From contig NZ_JAGFOU010000029.1 in the NCBI RefSeq assembly GCF_017592395.1, positions 1-43,384 of the forward strand: a stretch of DNA of 43,384 nucleotides, read 5' to 3'. Positions within the stretch are counted from its first letter, which is position 1, and each line of letters opens with the position of its first letter. The stretch comes from Actinomyces bowdenii (lineage in GTDB: Bacteria > Actinomycetota > Actinomycetes > Actinomycetales > Actinomycetaceae). The notes under the pieces are model-generated. The model was not told where the DNA came from. It made no database searches and saw nothing but the letters and a program-made list of their open reading frames with translations. Shown in pieces: positions 1 to 7,903 of the stretch. Position numbers and translations under genes: made by a program.

Positions 1-81
1 GGATTCCGCAACCTCACCAACTACACCACCCGCAGCCTCATCCACGCCGGACGACTCAAGGACCACCTCGCAACCACCTAA
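1..81 (+). CDS. Transposase, C-terminal end (partial, ISL3-like)
   Basis: Only the last 26 residues are present, in frame from base 1 to a TAA at 79-81. They begin GFRNLTNYTTRSLIHAGRL, which resembles the C-terminus of ISL3-family transposases as I remember them. The stop lies 46 bases inside the inferred right terminus of the element, a usual arrangement. Whether the full transposase is intact cannot be told because the 5' part is outside the window. The family assignment rests on this short tail plus the terminal repeat. Confidence 0.55.
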   Translation, partial: GFRNLTNYTTRSLIHAGRLKDHLATT

Positions 82-127
82 AAGCGCCGATAAGCCCCAC
101 CTACCACACCCTCAAACACGAAGAGCC
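1..127 (+). mobile_element. Right end of an ISL3-type insertion sequence
   Basis: The segment holds the last codons of a transposase and then 46 non-coding bases ending in CACGAAGAGCC at 117-127. Read on the minus strand the terminus begins GGCTCTTCGTGTTTGAGG, which resembles the terminal inverted repeats I recall for ISL3-family elements of actinobacteria (typically starting GGCTCTTC). The dehydrogenase reading frame on the minus strand changes from host-like to nonsense exactly at this boundary, which supports 127 as the element end. The left end lies outside the window, so the target duplication cannot be checked. Confidence 0.65.
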
Positions 128-836
128 GCACTACCGTGCCGTGGGAGTCCGCCCCGGAGTCCAGCAGCTGCCCGGTGGCGGTGACCCGGTCCGGTGTGCC
201 GAACAGGTGGATGGCCAGGCTCACCGGGTAGACGCCCAGGTCCATGAGGGAGCCGCCGCCCCGGGCCGGATCGAAGGCGGCGGGGAGCTCCCCGGCCCGG
301 TAGGCCCCCATGCGCGAGGAGAACTGCTCCTTGACCAGCACCGCCCGGTGCACCCGGCCCAGGCGGGGCAGCACCTCCCGCAGCCGCGCCACCCCCGGCT
401 CGAAGGCGGGCAGCCAGGCCTCCATGAGGAATCGCCCCGCCACGCGGGCGCTCTCCACCATCGCCTTGGCCTCGATGGGGCTCAGGGCGAAGGGCTTCTC
501 CACCAGCACGTGGAGGCCCGCCTCCAGGGAGGCGATGGTCTGCGCGGCGTGCAGGGTGTTGGGGGAGGCGATGTAGACCACGTCGATCGGATCGGCGCTG
601 GAGGGGCCATGGGCGTGCAGCATCTCGTCGAAGCCGGCATGGGCGTGGGGCACGCCGTGGCGCTGCGCGAAGTCGCGGGCCCGCTCGGGGCGGGCCGAGG
701 CCACGGCCACGATCCGGGCGGCCGGCTCCTGGGCCACTGCCTCGGCGAACCACTGGGCGATGAAGCCGGCGCCGACGACGCCGAAGCGCACCGGGCGAGG
801 GGAGGTCGACGTAGTCATGGCCGCAGAAGTGCTCAT
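78..836 (-). pseudogene. Gfo/Idh/MocA-family oxidoreductase, truncated by an insertion sequence
   Basis: The N-terminal Rossmann domain is clear: a GVVGAGFIAQWF dinucleotide-binding loop near residue 19, an ASPNTLHA segment, and the family EKP motif (LVEKPF) near residue 114. These proteins are NAD(P)-dependent dehydrogenases of sugars, polyols or related compounds. Family members are usually about 330 residues, while this frame has 252. After DSHGTVV, about residue 236, the codons run into the insertion-sequence terminus (bases 127 downwards), so the last ~17 residues are element-encoded and roughly 80-90 residues of the C-terminal sheet domain are lost. The product is probably non-functional. 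The ATG at 836 sits 6 bases after a TAACCT -10-like hexamer and has no Shine-Dalgarno, so it was probably leaderless. The substrate cannot be inferred. Confidence 0.8.
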
Positions 837-842
837 GAGGCG

Positions 843-848
843 AGGTTA
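843..848 (-). promoter_or_regulatory. -10 box placing a leaderless start for the Gfo/Idh gene
   Basis: On the minus strand TAACCT is followed by exactly 6 bases and then the ATG at 836. Transcription would start at or next to the ATG. No ribosome binding site lies in the gap. No convincing -35 box was seen. Confidence 0.5.
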
Positions 849-909
849 TGTGCCCAAATCGTGATGCACAAGACGTGATTCTCTTGAGTTGTTGACTGCT
901 GATCGGGGA

Positions 910-915
910 TATGCT
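910..915 (+). promoter_or_regulatory. Possible -10 box of the orphan gene
   Basis: TATGCT at 910-915 lies 41 bases before the GTG at 957. TTGACT at 892-897 and TTGTTG at 889-894 are nearby -35-like hexamers, but their spacings of 12 and 15 bases are short. A start near 922 would leave a leader of about 35 bases carrying the AAAGGAG ribosome binding site. Confidence 0.35.
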
Positions 916-956
916 TGTGGTCGTTTGTAGATGAACGGTCGTCAAAGGAGACTATT

Positions 957-2531
957 GTGGCTACAGTTTCGCGCGCTCAGTGGCTTGAGGAAGTATCATA
1001 TGACTCCAGGGTGTATATGGGTGATGTGCGCCTATGTGTGTCTCGTTGGGCATTAGATAACAACGATGCCACTCCTCTAGATGATGGTGTCCATAAGATT
1101 GAAATGAAGGACCGTCTTAGGCGTATCGAAGTCAGGGTTGTGAAGTCGGGTGTTGAGACAACGGGATTTGAGGCGATAACCTATGACGAATATAAAGAAA
1201 AGCCGGAGTCGACACAGAGATGGATTGTGGTTGTTCGTGCGGTTGTGGTTGAGGGTGGGGTGTATGTGTGCGTAGAGAACCGGGTGGAGGCGGATGATCC
1301 TACGGCTCCTGTGCGCATTGGGCGCCCGCGGGTAGTGGCGGAACTCTTGGGGCTGCCTAGTCAGCGGGCTTTGGGATCTTCCACTCCACTTAGGGGTGCT
1401 CAAGAGATTAGTGAGGATCAGATCAAATGGTTTGTGGAGAGTCTTCTTAGGTCGAGCGGCAGGCGGTTGCCTGCGATTGTATGCACTGAGCCCAGGCGAG
1501 ACGATCATGGAAACTGGCGTAAGCGGGCGGAAAAAATTCACCGAAGGGTGGAGGGGTTCGCAAATGTTTTCACGATGGAAGTGGAGGCGTGGGAGGGGCT
1601 GAAACGCTATCTCGGAGAGTGTCTGGCGGTGTGGGATGGGGCTGTGAGGGTGTACGCCCCTTCGTCGCTTGCTGGGTGTGCGGATAGTTTTCGTCACCGG
1701 TACTTTCGCGAGGAGCAGATCGAACGCTCCTGGGAGCATGGGGTCGATCGCGTTGTTAGTACCGCCGCACGAATGTCCTCGAAGCAGCGTTTGCCTCGCG
1801 AGTTCTCGATCTTCGCCGCGCCGGTCGCTGCTCGAACGGATTTAGTGCGCATTGAGTCTCTTGAAGAGGAAAAACTTGAGCTCCAGATTGCTTTAGAGGA
1901 AATTGAGTCTGAGCTGAATCGGGCTAATGGGCATCTCGATCGGTTAAGAGAGGCGTGCGATAGGTCCGGGATGTCTGACATTTTCTGGGGGGCCAAAGAT
2001 GAGGTTGCCGACGGTCCTCCCGACAATGTTGATGATATTGAGGACGCTGTCCTTAATGCCCAGGTCTATTTGAGTGATTGGGTTGCTCTTCCAGGTGGAG
2101 CCTTGAGGGATGTGGAACTTCTTTCAAATCAACCCCAATCTGAGGTTTGGGGGAATACTTGCTGGCGGGGATTCAGGGCGCTCGCTTCGTATGCAAGAGC
2201 GAAATCTCGAGGTTGTGAGGGAGGCTTTTGGGAGTGGTGTCAGTCCGGTCCTGCTCAGGGGTGGCCGGCTACGGATAAGAAGTTGTCGATGAATGAGAGT
2301 GAGGCGGTGAGAAATAACCCCAAGTTATGGGAGCACCGTCTCCTTCCTGTTGATTCGGGAGTTGATCCGTCGGGTAGGATCTACATGGTCGCACACCTCA
2401 AGATCCAAGAAGGGGGAGGCGATCTTGCGCCCCGAGTTTACTTTTATGACGATACTCAAGGGAGGACGAAGAAGGTGCATGTAGGTTTTGTGGGACCTCA
2501 CAGGTATATGCCGAACACTAAGACATCATAG
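957..2531 (+). CDS. Orphan protein of unknown function, lower-GC, possibly horizontally acquired
   Basis: The product is 524 residues. I chose GTG 957 because AAAGGAG at 944-950 lies 6 bases upstream. A TTG at 915 in the same frame lacks such a site. I do not recognise the family. There is no signal peptide or membrane segment. The N-terminal ~130 residues are mixed alpha/beta. A middle part (about 170-270) contains AVWDGAVRVYAPSSL and HRYFREEQIE. A Glu/Leu-rich coiled coil lies at about 300-335. The C-terminal part is rich in Trp (WRGF, WEWCQ, KLWEHR), carries HLKIQE and APRVYFYDD, and ends in GPHRYMPNTKTS. Base composition and codon use are clearly less GC-rich than either neighbour, with AT-ending codons common. 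It lies next to an insertion sequence and stands alone. A defence or mobile-element role is possible but only inferred from context. Confidence 0.8.
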   Translation: MATVSRAQWLEEVSYDSRVYMGDVRLCVSRWALDNNDATPLDDGVHKIEMKDRLRRIEVRVVKSGVETTGFEAITYDEYKEKPESTQRWIVVVRAVVVEGGVYVCVENRVEADDPTAPVRIGRPRVVAELLGLPSQRALGSSTPLRGAQEISEDQIKWFVESLLRSSGRRLPAIVCTEPRRDDHGNWRKRAEKIHRRVEGFANVFTMEVEAWEGLKRYLGECLAVWDGAVRVYAPSSLAGCADSFRHRYFREEQIERSWEHGVDRVVSTAARMSSKQRLPREFSIFAAPVAARTDLVRIESLEEEKLELQIALEEIESELNRANGHLDRLREACDRSGMSDIFWGAKDEVADGPPDNVDDIEDAVLNAQVYLSDWVALPGGALRDVELLSNQPQSEVWGNTCWRGFRALASYARAKSRGCEGGFWEWCQSGPAQGWPATDKKLSMNESEAVRNNPKLWEHRLLPVDSGVDPSGRIYMVAHLKIQEGGGDLAPRVYFYDDTQGRTKKVHVGFVGPHRYMPNTKTS

Positions 2532-2546
2532 TTTTAATTTGTCCGC

Positions 2547-2552
2547 TATACT
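2547..2552 (+). promoter_or_regulatory. -10 box placing a leaderless start for the PHP gene
   Basis: TATACT is followed by 6 bases (GGCCCG) and GTG at 2559, so the transcript would begin at the start codon. No Shine-Dalgarno is present. The box lies only 16 bases after the stop of the upstream gene, so the two genes are separately transcribed. Confidence 0.6.
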
Positions 2553-2558
2553 GGCCCG

Positions 2559-3404
2559 GTGCGCATCGACCCCCACACCCACTCGGTCCACTCCGATGGC
2601 ACCGACACCCCCGCCCAGCTCATGGAGGCCGCCGCCCGGGCGGGCCTCGACGTCGTCGGGCTGACCGACCATGACACCACCCGGGGGTGGGCCGAGGCGG
2701 GCGAGGCCGTGGCGCGCACCGGCGTGTCCCTCCTGCGCGGCATCGAGATCTCCTGCGCCGCCGACGGCGTCTCCCTCCACCTGCTGGCCTACCTCCTCCG
2801 GCCCGAGGACCCCGCCCTGAGCGCCGCCTTGGAGCGGGCCCGCGGCTCGCGGGCCACCCGCGCCCGGCGCATGGTCGAGCGGCTGTCCGCCGACTACCCC
2901 ATCACCTGGGAGGATGTCGAGGCCCAGGCCGGCCCGGGGGCCACCATCGGCAGGCCTCACCTGGCCGATGCGCTCGTGGCGACCGGCTGCTTCGAGGACC
3001 GCGCCGCCGCCTTCGCCGGGCCCCTGGCCCCCAGGTCCCCCTACTACGTGCGCCACTGGGCGCTGGACCCCGTGGAGGCCTGCCGGCTCGTGCGGGCCGC
3101 CGGGGGAGTGCCCGTGGCCGCCCACCCGCGCGCCGCCTCCCGCCAGCGCAGGCTCGTGCCCGATGAGGTCTTCGAGGCGATGGCCCAGGAGGGCCTGGCG
3201 GCGCTGGAGGTCGACCACCGCGACCACGGCCCGCACCAGCGCGAGCAGGCCCGGGCCCTGGCCGACAGGCTGGGCCTGGCCCGCTCGGGATCCTCGGACT
3301 ACCACGGCAGCGGCAAGCCCAACGCCCTGGGTGAGAACCTCATGCCCCCGGCCCTGCTGGAGCGGATCGTCGATGAGGGGGCCCTGCCGCTCCTGACACC
3401 CTGA
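2559..3404 (+). CDS. PHP-domain metal-dependent phosphoesterase
   Basis: The 281-residue protein has the PHP superfamily metal ligands in order: DPHTHSVHSDG at the N-terminus, LTDHDT near 36, GIEISC near 65, an AAHPR motif near 189 and SGSSDYHG near 248. Its size and order fit the YciV-like group. Characterised members of that group act as 3',5'-nucleoside bisphosphate phosphatases or 5'-3' exonucleases on short RNA. The substrate here is unproven. It is cytoplasmic with no signal peptide. The GTG start follows a TATACT box by 6 bases, so translation is probably leaderless. marC follows on the same strand after a GC hairpin. Confidence 0.88.
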   Translation: MRIDPHTHSVHSDGTDTPAQLMEAAARAGLDVVGLTDHDTTRGWAEAGEAVARTGVSLLRGIEISCAADGVSLHLLAYLLRPEDPALSAALERARGSRATRARRMVERLSADYPITWEDVEAQAGPGATIGRPHLADALVATGCFEDRAAAFAGPLAPRSPYYVRHWALDPVEACRLVRAAGGVPVAAHPRAASRQRRLVPDEVFEAMAQEGLAALEVDHRDHGPHQREQARALADRLGLARSGSSDYHGSGKPNALGENLMPPALLERIVDEGALPLLTP

Positions 3405-3408
3405 CCCG

Positions 3409-3440
3409 GGCCGCCGGCCCAGGTGCGGGGCCCGGCGGCC
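3409..3440 (+). terminator. GC hairpin after the PHP gene
   Basis: GGCCGCCGGCCC (3409-3420) pairs with GGGCCCGGCGGCC (3428-3440) with one bulged C and a 7-base loop. It begins 5 bases after the stop codon. There is no U tract, like most hairpins in this window. Confidence 0.5.
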
Positions 3441-3560
3441 GGTCGGGCGGAGCCCTACCGCGGTGGCGTACCCTGCGCTGGTCAACCCACCAGTCGACCC
3501 GCGGCCTCCGGGGCGCTGAGCGCCCGAGTGCACAGCCGCAGAAAGCCGCCGTCATCCTCC

Positions 3561-4190
3561 ATGCTCGACTCAGTGTTCGATGTGGCGCTCTTCGCCACCA
3601 GCTTCACCACCCTGCTGGTCATCCAGGACCCGCTGGGCGCCATCCCCATCTTCCTGTCCCTCACTGGGCGCCAGAGCCCTCAGGAGCGCCGGGTCTCGGC
3701 GCGCCAGGCCACGCTGGTCTCCTTCAGCGTCATCCTGGTCTTCGCCGTCTTCGGGCGCTACATCCTGAAGTTCCTGGGCATCTCCGTGCCCTCCCTCCAG
3801 GTGGCCGGGGGACTGCTGCTGCTCCTGGTGGCCCTGGAGCTGCTCACCGGCAAGGTCGATGACTCGCCCGACCCCGACTCGGTGGCCTCGAACTCCGCCC
3901 TGGTGCCCCTGGGCACACCGCTGCTGGCGGGCCCTGGGGCCATCGTGGCCGCCATGGTGGCCGTGGAGACCGCCGGGGACGCCGTGGCCGGATGGGTCTC
4001 GGTGACCGCGGCCATCATCGGCACCCACATCATCATCTGGCTGTGCCTGCGCTTCTCCCTGACCCTCAACCGGCTCCTGGGCGAGACCGGCATCCGCATC
4101 CTCACCCGCGTCTTCGGCCTGCTCCTGGCCGCCATCGCCGTGCAGATCACGGCCGACGGCGTCTTCGCCTTCCTCCGGGACAACCTCTGA
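3561..4190 (+). CDS. MarC-family integral membrane protein
   Basis: The 209-residue protein has about six hydrophobic helices. It also has the family's conserved half-repeats: DPLGAIPIFLSLT near residue 23 and GTPLLAGPGAIVAAM near 118. The first is typical of MarC/UPF0056 proteins and the second corresponds to their PLxxGPGA segment. MarC proteins are inner-membrane proteins of uncertain transport function, and the old link to multiple antibiotic resistance was not upheld. The frame is open further upstream, but ATG 3561 gives the usual length and starts directly into the first membrane helix. A TACCCT hexamer at 3469-3474 could be its -10 box. The gene converges on the DEAD-box helicase across a strong hairpin. 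Confidence 0.88.
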   Translation: MLDSVFDVALFATSFTTLLVIQDPLGAIPIFLSLTGRQSPQERRVSARQATLVSFSVILVFAVFGRYILKFLGISVPSLQVAGGLLLLLVALELLTGKVDDSPDPDSVASNSALVPLGTPLLAGPGAIVAAMVAVETAGDAVAGWVSVTAAIIGTHIIIWLCLRFSLTLNRLLGETGIRILTRVFGLLLAAIAVQITADGVFAFLRDNL

Positions 4191-4195
4191 GAGGC

Positions 4196-4232
4196 CCGCC
4201 CGGCGGTGCCCTGCCGGGCGTCCGCCGGGCGG
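4196..4232. terminator. Hairpin between convergent marC-like and helicase genes
   Basis: CCGCCCGGCGG (4196-4206) and CCGCCGGGCGG (4222-4232) form an 11-bp perfect stem with a 15-base loop. It lies between the two converging stop codons, so it can serve both directions. Confidence 0.6.
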
Positions 4233-4252
4233 TCAGAGCCTCAGGCCCCGAC

Positions 4253-5932
4253 TCAGGCCTCGCTGGTGGGCTCGGTGGGCCGCCCGCCCCGTGTGCGCTT
4301 GCGGGTGCGCTTGCGCCGGGGGGCCTCGCCGTCGGCCCGCCGTGAGGAGCCGGACTCCTGGCCCGAGCGCGAGCCCCGGCCGGTGCGCGAGCGCCCGGAT
4401 CCGGAGGCGCCCTCGGCGCCGCGGCCGTCCCGGCGCCCACCGCTGCGCCCCGCGCCCCGCCCGCCCCGGGAGCCGGCGCCCCGACGGCCGGTCTCGCCCA
4501 GGTCCTCGATCTCCTCGGCGTCCAGGCCGGCCAGGACCCGCTTGTGCCGCGGGAGCCTGCCGGTGACGCCCTCGGGGATGCCCAGGTCGGAGCGCAGGTG
4601 ATCGGAGGTGTGGTAGGTCTCCACCGGCTCATCGATCGGCAGGCCCAGGGCCTTGGCGATGATCCGCCAGCGCGGCACGTCATCCCAGTCCACGAAGGTC
4701 ACCGCGGTCCCGGAGTTCCCGGCCCGCCCGGTGCGCCCGATGCGGTGGACGTAGATCTTCTCGTCCTCGGGGCACTGGTAGTTGATGACGTGGGTGACGT
4801 CGTCGACGTCGATGCCCCGGGCGGCGACGTCGGTGGCCACCAGCACATCGACCTTGCCCTTGCGGAAGGCCCGCAGCGCCTGCTCGCGGGCCCCCTGCCC
4901 CAGGTCCCCGTGCAGGGCGGCGGTGGCGAACCCCCGGGAGGACAGGTCCTCGGCCACGCGGGCCGCCGTGCGCTTGGTGCGCGCGAAGATGATCGTGCGC
5001 CCGCGGCCCTCGGCCTGGAGGATGCGGGAGACGACCTCGACCTTGTTCAGCGCATGGGTGCGGTAGACGACCTGCTGGACGGCCTTGACCGTCATGCCCT
5101 CGTCCCCGGGGTCCTGGGCGCGGATATGCGTGGGCTTGGTCATGTAGCGCCGGGCCAGGGCGACGACCGCGCCGGGCATCGTGGCGCTGAAGAGCATGGT
5201 GTGGCGGTCGGGGCGGGTGCGGGACAGGATCTTCTCCACATCGGGCAGAAAGCCCAGGTCCAGCATCTCATCGGCCTCGTCGAGCACGACGGTGGTCACA
5301 TGGGTCAGGTCCAGCACGCCCCGGTCCATGAGATCGATGAGCCGGCCCGGCGTGCCCACGACGACCTCGGCGCCCCTCTCCAGGGCCTCGATCTGGGGCT
5401 CGTAGGCGCGCCCGCCGTAGACCTGGGTGATGCGCACCGTGCGCCTGGCGGCGGCGGTGGACAGCTCATCGGCGACCTGCTTGGCCAGCTCGCGGGTGGG
5501 CAGGACGATGAGGGCCTGGGGCGAGCCGGAGGCGGGGTCCTCATCCCAGCCCTCCTCCCCGGGGCCCAGGGTGTCCATGAGCAGGGGGATGCCGAAGCCC
5601 AGGGTCTTGCCGGTGCCGGTCTTGGCCTGGCCGATGATGTCCTGGCCCCCCAGGGCCACTGGCAGGGTGAGGGCCTGGATGGGGAAGGGGTGGGTGATCC
5701 CCTTGGCCGCCAGCGCCTCGCAGATCTCCGGCTCGACGCCGAAGTCGGCGAAGGTCCGGGCCGTGAGGTCCTGGGTCTCGCCCTCATCGGTGATGTCGGG
5801 CGTGGCCTCGTCCAGGACCGGGGCGTGGGCCCCGGCGGTCTCGATGATGCCGGAGGCCGGACGGCTGGGTTCAGTGGACGTGCTCCCGTGCGCGGGCACG
5901 ACGGTGTCGGTGCTCTGGTTCTCGTCGGTCAC
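4253..5932 (-). CDS. DEAD-box ATP-dependent RNA helicase
   Basis: From GTG 5932 the protein has 559 residues. The order of motifs is complete: Q motif region (TFADFGV...PFPIQALTLP), Walker A AKTGTGKT, PTRELAKQ, TPGRLIDL, VLDEADEMLDLG, SATMP, IIFARTK, ATDVAARGIDV and HRIGRTGRAG. The C-terminal ~100 residues are a basic, Arg/Gly/Ser-rich tail typical of RNA-binding extensions in actinobacterial DEAD-box proteins. The protein unwinds RNA duplexes in ribosome assembly or mRNA decay. The frame is open to 6223, but upstream residues are low complexity and unlike the family. Residue composition changes at VTDENQS, so I prefer GTG 5932. Its Shine-Dalgarno is weak (AGGA about 12 bases away), so the start is moderately certain. 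Confidence 0.93.
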   Translation of the reverse strand: MTDENQSTDTVVPAHGSTSTEPSRPASGIIETAGAHAPVLDEATPDITDEGETQDLTARTFADFGVEPEICEALAAKGITHPFPIQALTLPVALGGQDIIGQAKTGTGKTLGFGIPLLMDTLGPGEEGWDEDPASGSPQALIVLPTRELAKQVADELSTAAARRTVRITQVYGGRAYEPQIEALERGAEVVVGTPGRLIDLMDRGVLDLTHVTTVVLDEADEMLDLGFLPDVEKILSRTRPDRHTMLFSATMPGAVVALARRYMTKPTHIRAQDPGDEGMTVKAVQQVVYRTHALNKVEVVSRILQAEGRGRTIIFARTKRTAARVAEDLSSRGFATAALHGDLGQGAREQALRAFRKGKVDVLVATDVAARGIDVDDVTHVINYQCPEDEKIYVHRIGRTGRAGNSGTAVTFVDWDDVPRWRIIAKALGLPIDEPVETYHTSDHLRSDLGIPEGVTGRLPRHKRVLAGLDAEEIEDLGETGRRGAGSRGGRGAGRSGGRRDGRGAEGASGSGRSRTGRGSRSGQESGSSRRADGEAPRRKRTRKRTRGGRPTEPTSEA

Positions 5933-6596
5933 GAGGTCTGTTGTTCCTTGTCTGACTGGTGCGTCTGAGGTGGTGATCGCGCCGCATGTCCCGGCGGGCG
6001 GCGCACGGCGGGTGTGCCGGTGCGCGACCCTGAGCCGGTGGGGCGCCTGAGACTCTCGGGCGCGGCGGCGCGGCGCGGATCGGGGAAGGCAGCCGATCGT
6101 GGATCGTGCCCCGCTCGGGGCCGCGTGGGCGGCGTGCGGGGCCTGGCTGCGAGACGACCGGGCAACCGTGGACGAGGCACACACTAGCGGCACTGGGGCG
6201 CTGCGGTCCCGTCTGAGGGGCATGAGCGGCTCGGGGCGTGGGCGATATCACCGCCGAGATGACGGATTGTCACGCACCGTGCCGCCACGGGCTCGGTGGT
6301 TCACGGCCCGCGCCGCCGACGAGGCGTGCCGGACCGTGAGGGGGTGAAGGGGCGGCCGGGGTCCAGAAGGGATGAATCGGGGCCGGAGCGGGGCGCGGTC
6401 CTGCCGGGCCCGTGCTTTGCGCTCCCGGATGCCGGCGGGGGCGCCGTGATCCCGCGGCGATATCTAAGAGGGAGGAGGGTATGTGAAGATTGCATAACTG
6501 GCGGAACACCAGGAATATCCTCGATCTCCTTGATCGGGGGCTTGCTGGTTGTAATGATGGGAATGCGCGAGCATCAACGCATGCTGCTAGGAGGAT
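5933..6596. other. Long intergenic region: helicase leader, then a composition change
   Basis: I see no convincing gene here. The part next to the helicase is very GC-rich. TAGTGT on the minus strand at 6186-6181 could be the helicase -10 box, which would give a leader of about 240 bases. Long regulatory leaders are known for some cold-induced helicase genes. From about 6470 the sequence becomes less GC-rich, marking the start of the ABC cassette, and AGGAGG at 6589-6594 belongs to the next gene. A promoter for that cassette must lie around 6480-6570, but no single -10/-35 pair stands out. Confidence 0.5.
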
Positions 6597-6599
6597 ATG

Positions 6600-7071
6600 A
6601 TGTTGCGTTCAGGCGTCCGTCAGGTCGTGGCCAGCGCTGTGCTGGCGCTTGGTGTAGCGGGGGGTGATTATTCCGGCTGGTGAGGCTGTCGCCTCCGACT
6701 GGGGGCCCTTGAATTCCTACTACAATGGTATTGAGAGAGTGAGTGGGTATGGCAGTTTTGTTAATGACGGAAACGTGAATGCCAGGACCGTGTATTACCT
6801 CACGGACTCGCGGGCGGATGGGAATCCTGTCTATGGTCGCACTCATGGGAAGGTCTATCAGGAGGGTGTGGATGGGGAGGCTGGATGGCAGCCAGCGGGG
6901 TCACAATCCACGGCCGAGTACTATAATATCCACATGGAGCCCCTTCAGACGTCTTTCAGCCTGACCGGTGCGGGATCGAGGGCGCGAGGGGTGGTTGACG
7001 TGTGCGCTCAAATGGGGTTCCCGGTCCCAGATTCCTGCTCGGAGTATGCGTTCCCCACCTTTGATTACTGA
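6600..7071 (+). CDS. Small secreted protein of unknown family, frame broken in the signal peptide
   Basis: AGGAGG at 6589-6594 precedes ATG 6600. That frame encodes MLRSGVRQVVASAVLALGVA and hits a stop at 6681-6683. The remainder continues in another frame from 6664. The frames meet in a run of six G (6659-6664). With five G the protein is 156 residues and reads through GVIIPAGEAVASDWG, a complete signal peptide with an AVA|S cleavage site. The mature part would be about 125 residues, with many Tyr, Asn and Gly, segments YNGIERVSGYGSF and NARTVYYLTD, two Cys near the end (VCAQMGFPVPDSC) and the tail FPTFDY. As written only GTG 6664 (135 residues, half a signal peptide) is open. The ABC transporter genes follow at once. 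The family is unknown to me. A bacteriocin-like or signalling role is inferred from context. Confidence 0.7.
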
Positions 7072-7111
7072 GTCGGCGTGCTTGTGGGGCCTGGTCGTGA
7101 CTTCATCTGGG

Positions 7112-7903
7112 ATGACTGTTGAAGAGTTGTTCGTGAACATCAAGGGTGATGCGATTCTGAAAGGGGTGACTCTGAGCTGCTCGGGTGGTATCACCGCTCT
7201 ACTGGGGGTCAATGGAAGTGGGAAGTCGACGCTCTTGAGGGCTGTCATGGGACTGGTTCCGATTGCCTCCGGGACAGTGAGAGTGGTGGGTTACGAGGTT
7301 CCTCGTCAGGTGAAGCTGGCGAGGCGGCAGATGGGCTACCTGGCGCAACGCTCCTCTTTTCCGGGAAGAATGACCACTCTTGAGGCCCTTGATTATGCTG
7401 CCTGGCTTCAGAAGATGGAGCCGAGAAGATCATGGAAGAGAATTGAGGAACTCTTGGAGGGCTTCAGCCTGGGGGAGTTGCGCCATCAGCGTGTAGGAGC
7501 GCTCTTCGGTGGCACGCTTCAACGCCTCCTGCTCGCCCAGGCTATTATCCATGAACCCTCGTTGCTGCTCCTTGATGAGCCGACGGTCGGCCTGGATCTG
7601 ACTCAGCAGGCAGCATTCCGCTCGATTATTGCTGAACTTGCCCGTGAGTCCACCGTCGTTCTCGCCACCCACCACAGCGAGGATGTCGAGCGTTTGGCGG
7701 ACCGTGCGGTGCTGCTCTCTGGGGGCAGGTTAATCTGGGATGGAAGCGTGGGCGATCTTGAGGCCCTGTCCGCAGGTTCGTGCTATGGGGCTGATCGTGG
7801 CTCCCGGATCGAGGCGTCGATCGCCGAGCTCGTCGAGTCCGACGATGGTGGTGATGGAGGCTCCGTCCGAGAAGGCCGCCAGCCACAGGAGGTGTCCTCA
7901 TGA
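7112..7903 (+). CDS. ABC transporter ATP-binding protein
   Basis: The 263-residue protein has Walker A GVNGSGKST near residue 33, a Q-loop (MGYLAQRSSFPG), a signature region LFGGTLQRLLLAQA that departs from LSGGQ, Walker B LLLLDEPTVGLD and an H-loop ATHHSED. It resembles ATPases that drive ABC-2-type exporters. The start is uncertain: ATG 7112 gives a normal N-terminus (MTVEELFVNIKGDAI), and GTG 7097 is possible. Neither has a strong ribosome binding site, so translation may be coupled to the secreted-protein gene, which stops at 7071. Its own stop overlaps the permease start by ATGA. The GC content is lower than in flanking core genes, as for the whole cassette. Confidence 0.88.
   Translation: MTVEELFVNIKGDAILKGVTLSCSGGITALLGVNGSGKSTLLRAVMGLVPIASGTVRVVGYEVPRQVKLARRQMGYLAQRSSFPGRMTTLEALDYAAWLQKMEPRRSWKRIEELLEGFSLGELRHQRVGALFGGTLQRLLLAQAIIHEPSLLLLDEPTVGLDLTQQAAFRSIIAELARESTVVLATHHSEDVERLADRAVLLSGGRLIWDGSVGDLEALSAGSCYGADRGSRIEASIAELVESDDGGDGGSVREGRQPQEVSS

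Noticed and set aside
6099..6347. Open frame of 82 codons on the plus strand in the helicase leader region
   Set aside because: No ribosome binding site, Arg-rich low-complexity translation typical of GC-rich non-coding frames, and no recognisable domain.
6664..7071. Secreted small protein as a lactococcin 972-type bacteriocin
   Set aside because: The position before ABC genes is suggestive, but the sequence lacks that family's pattern and is about twice as long. I leave the family open.
6968..7111. Upstream extension of the ABC ATPase frame
   Set aside because: It overlaps the end of the secreted-protein gene in another frame and does not look like an ABC N-terminus. The start was placed at 7112, with 7097 as the alternative.
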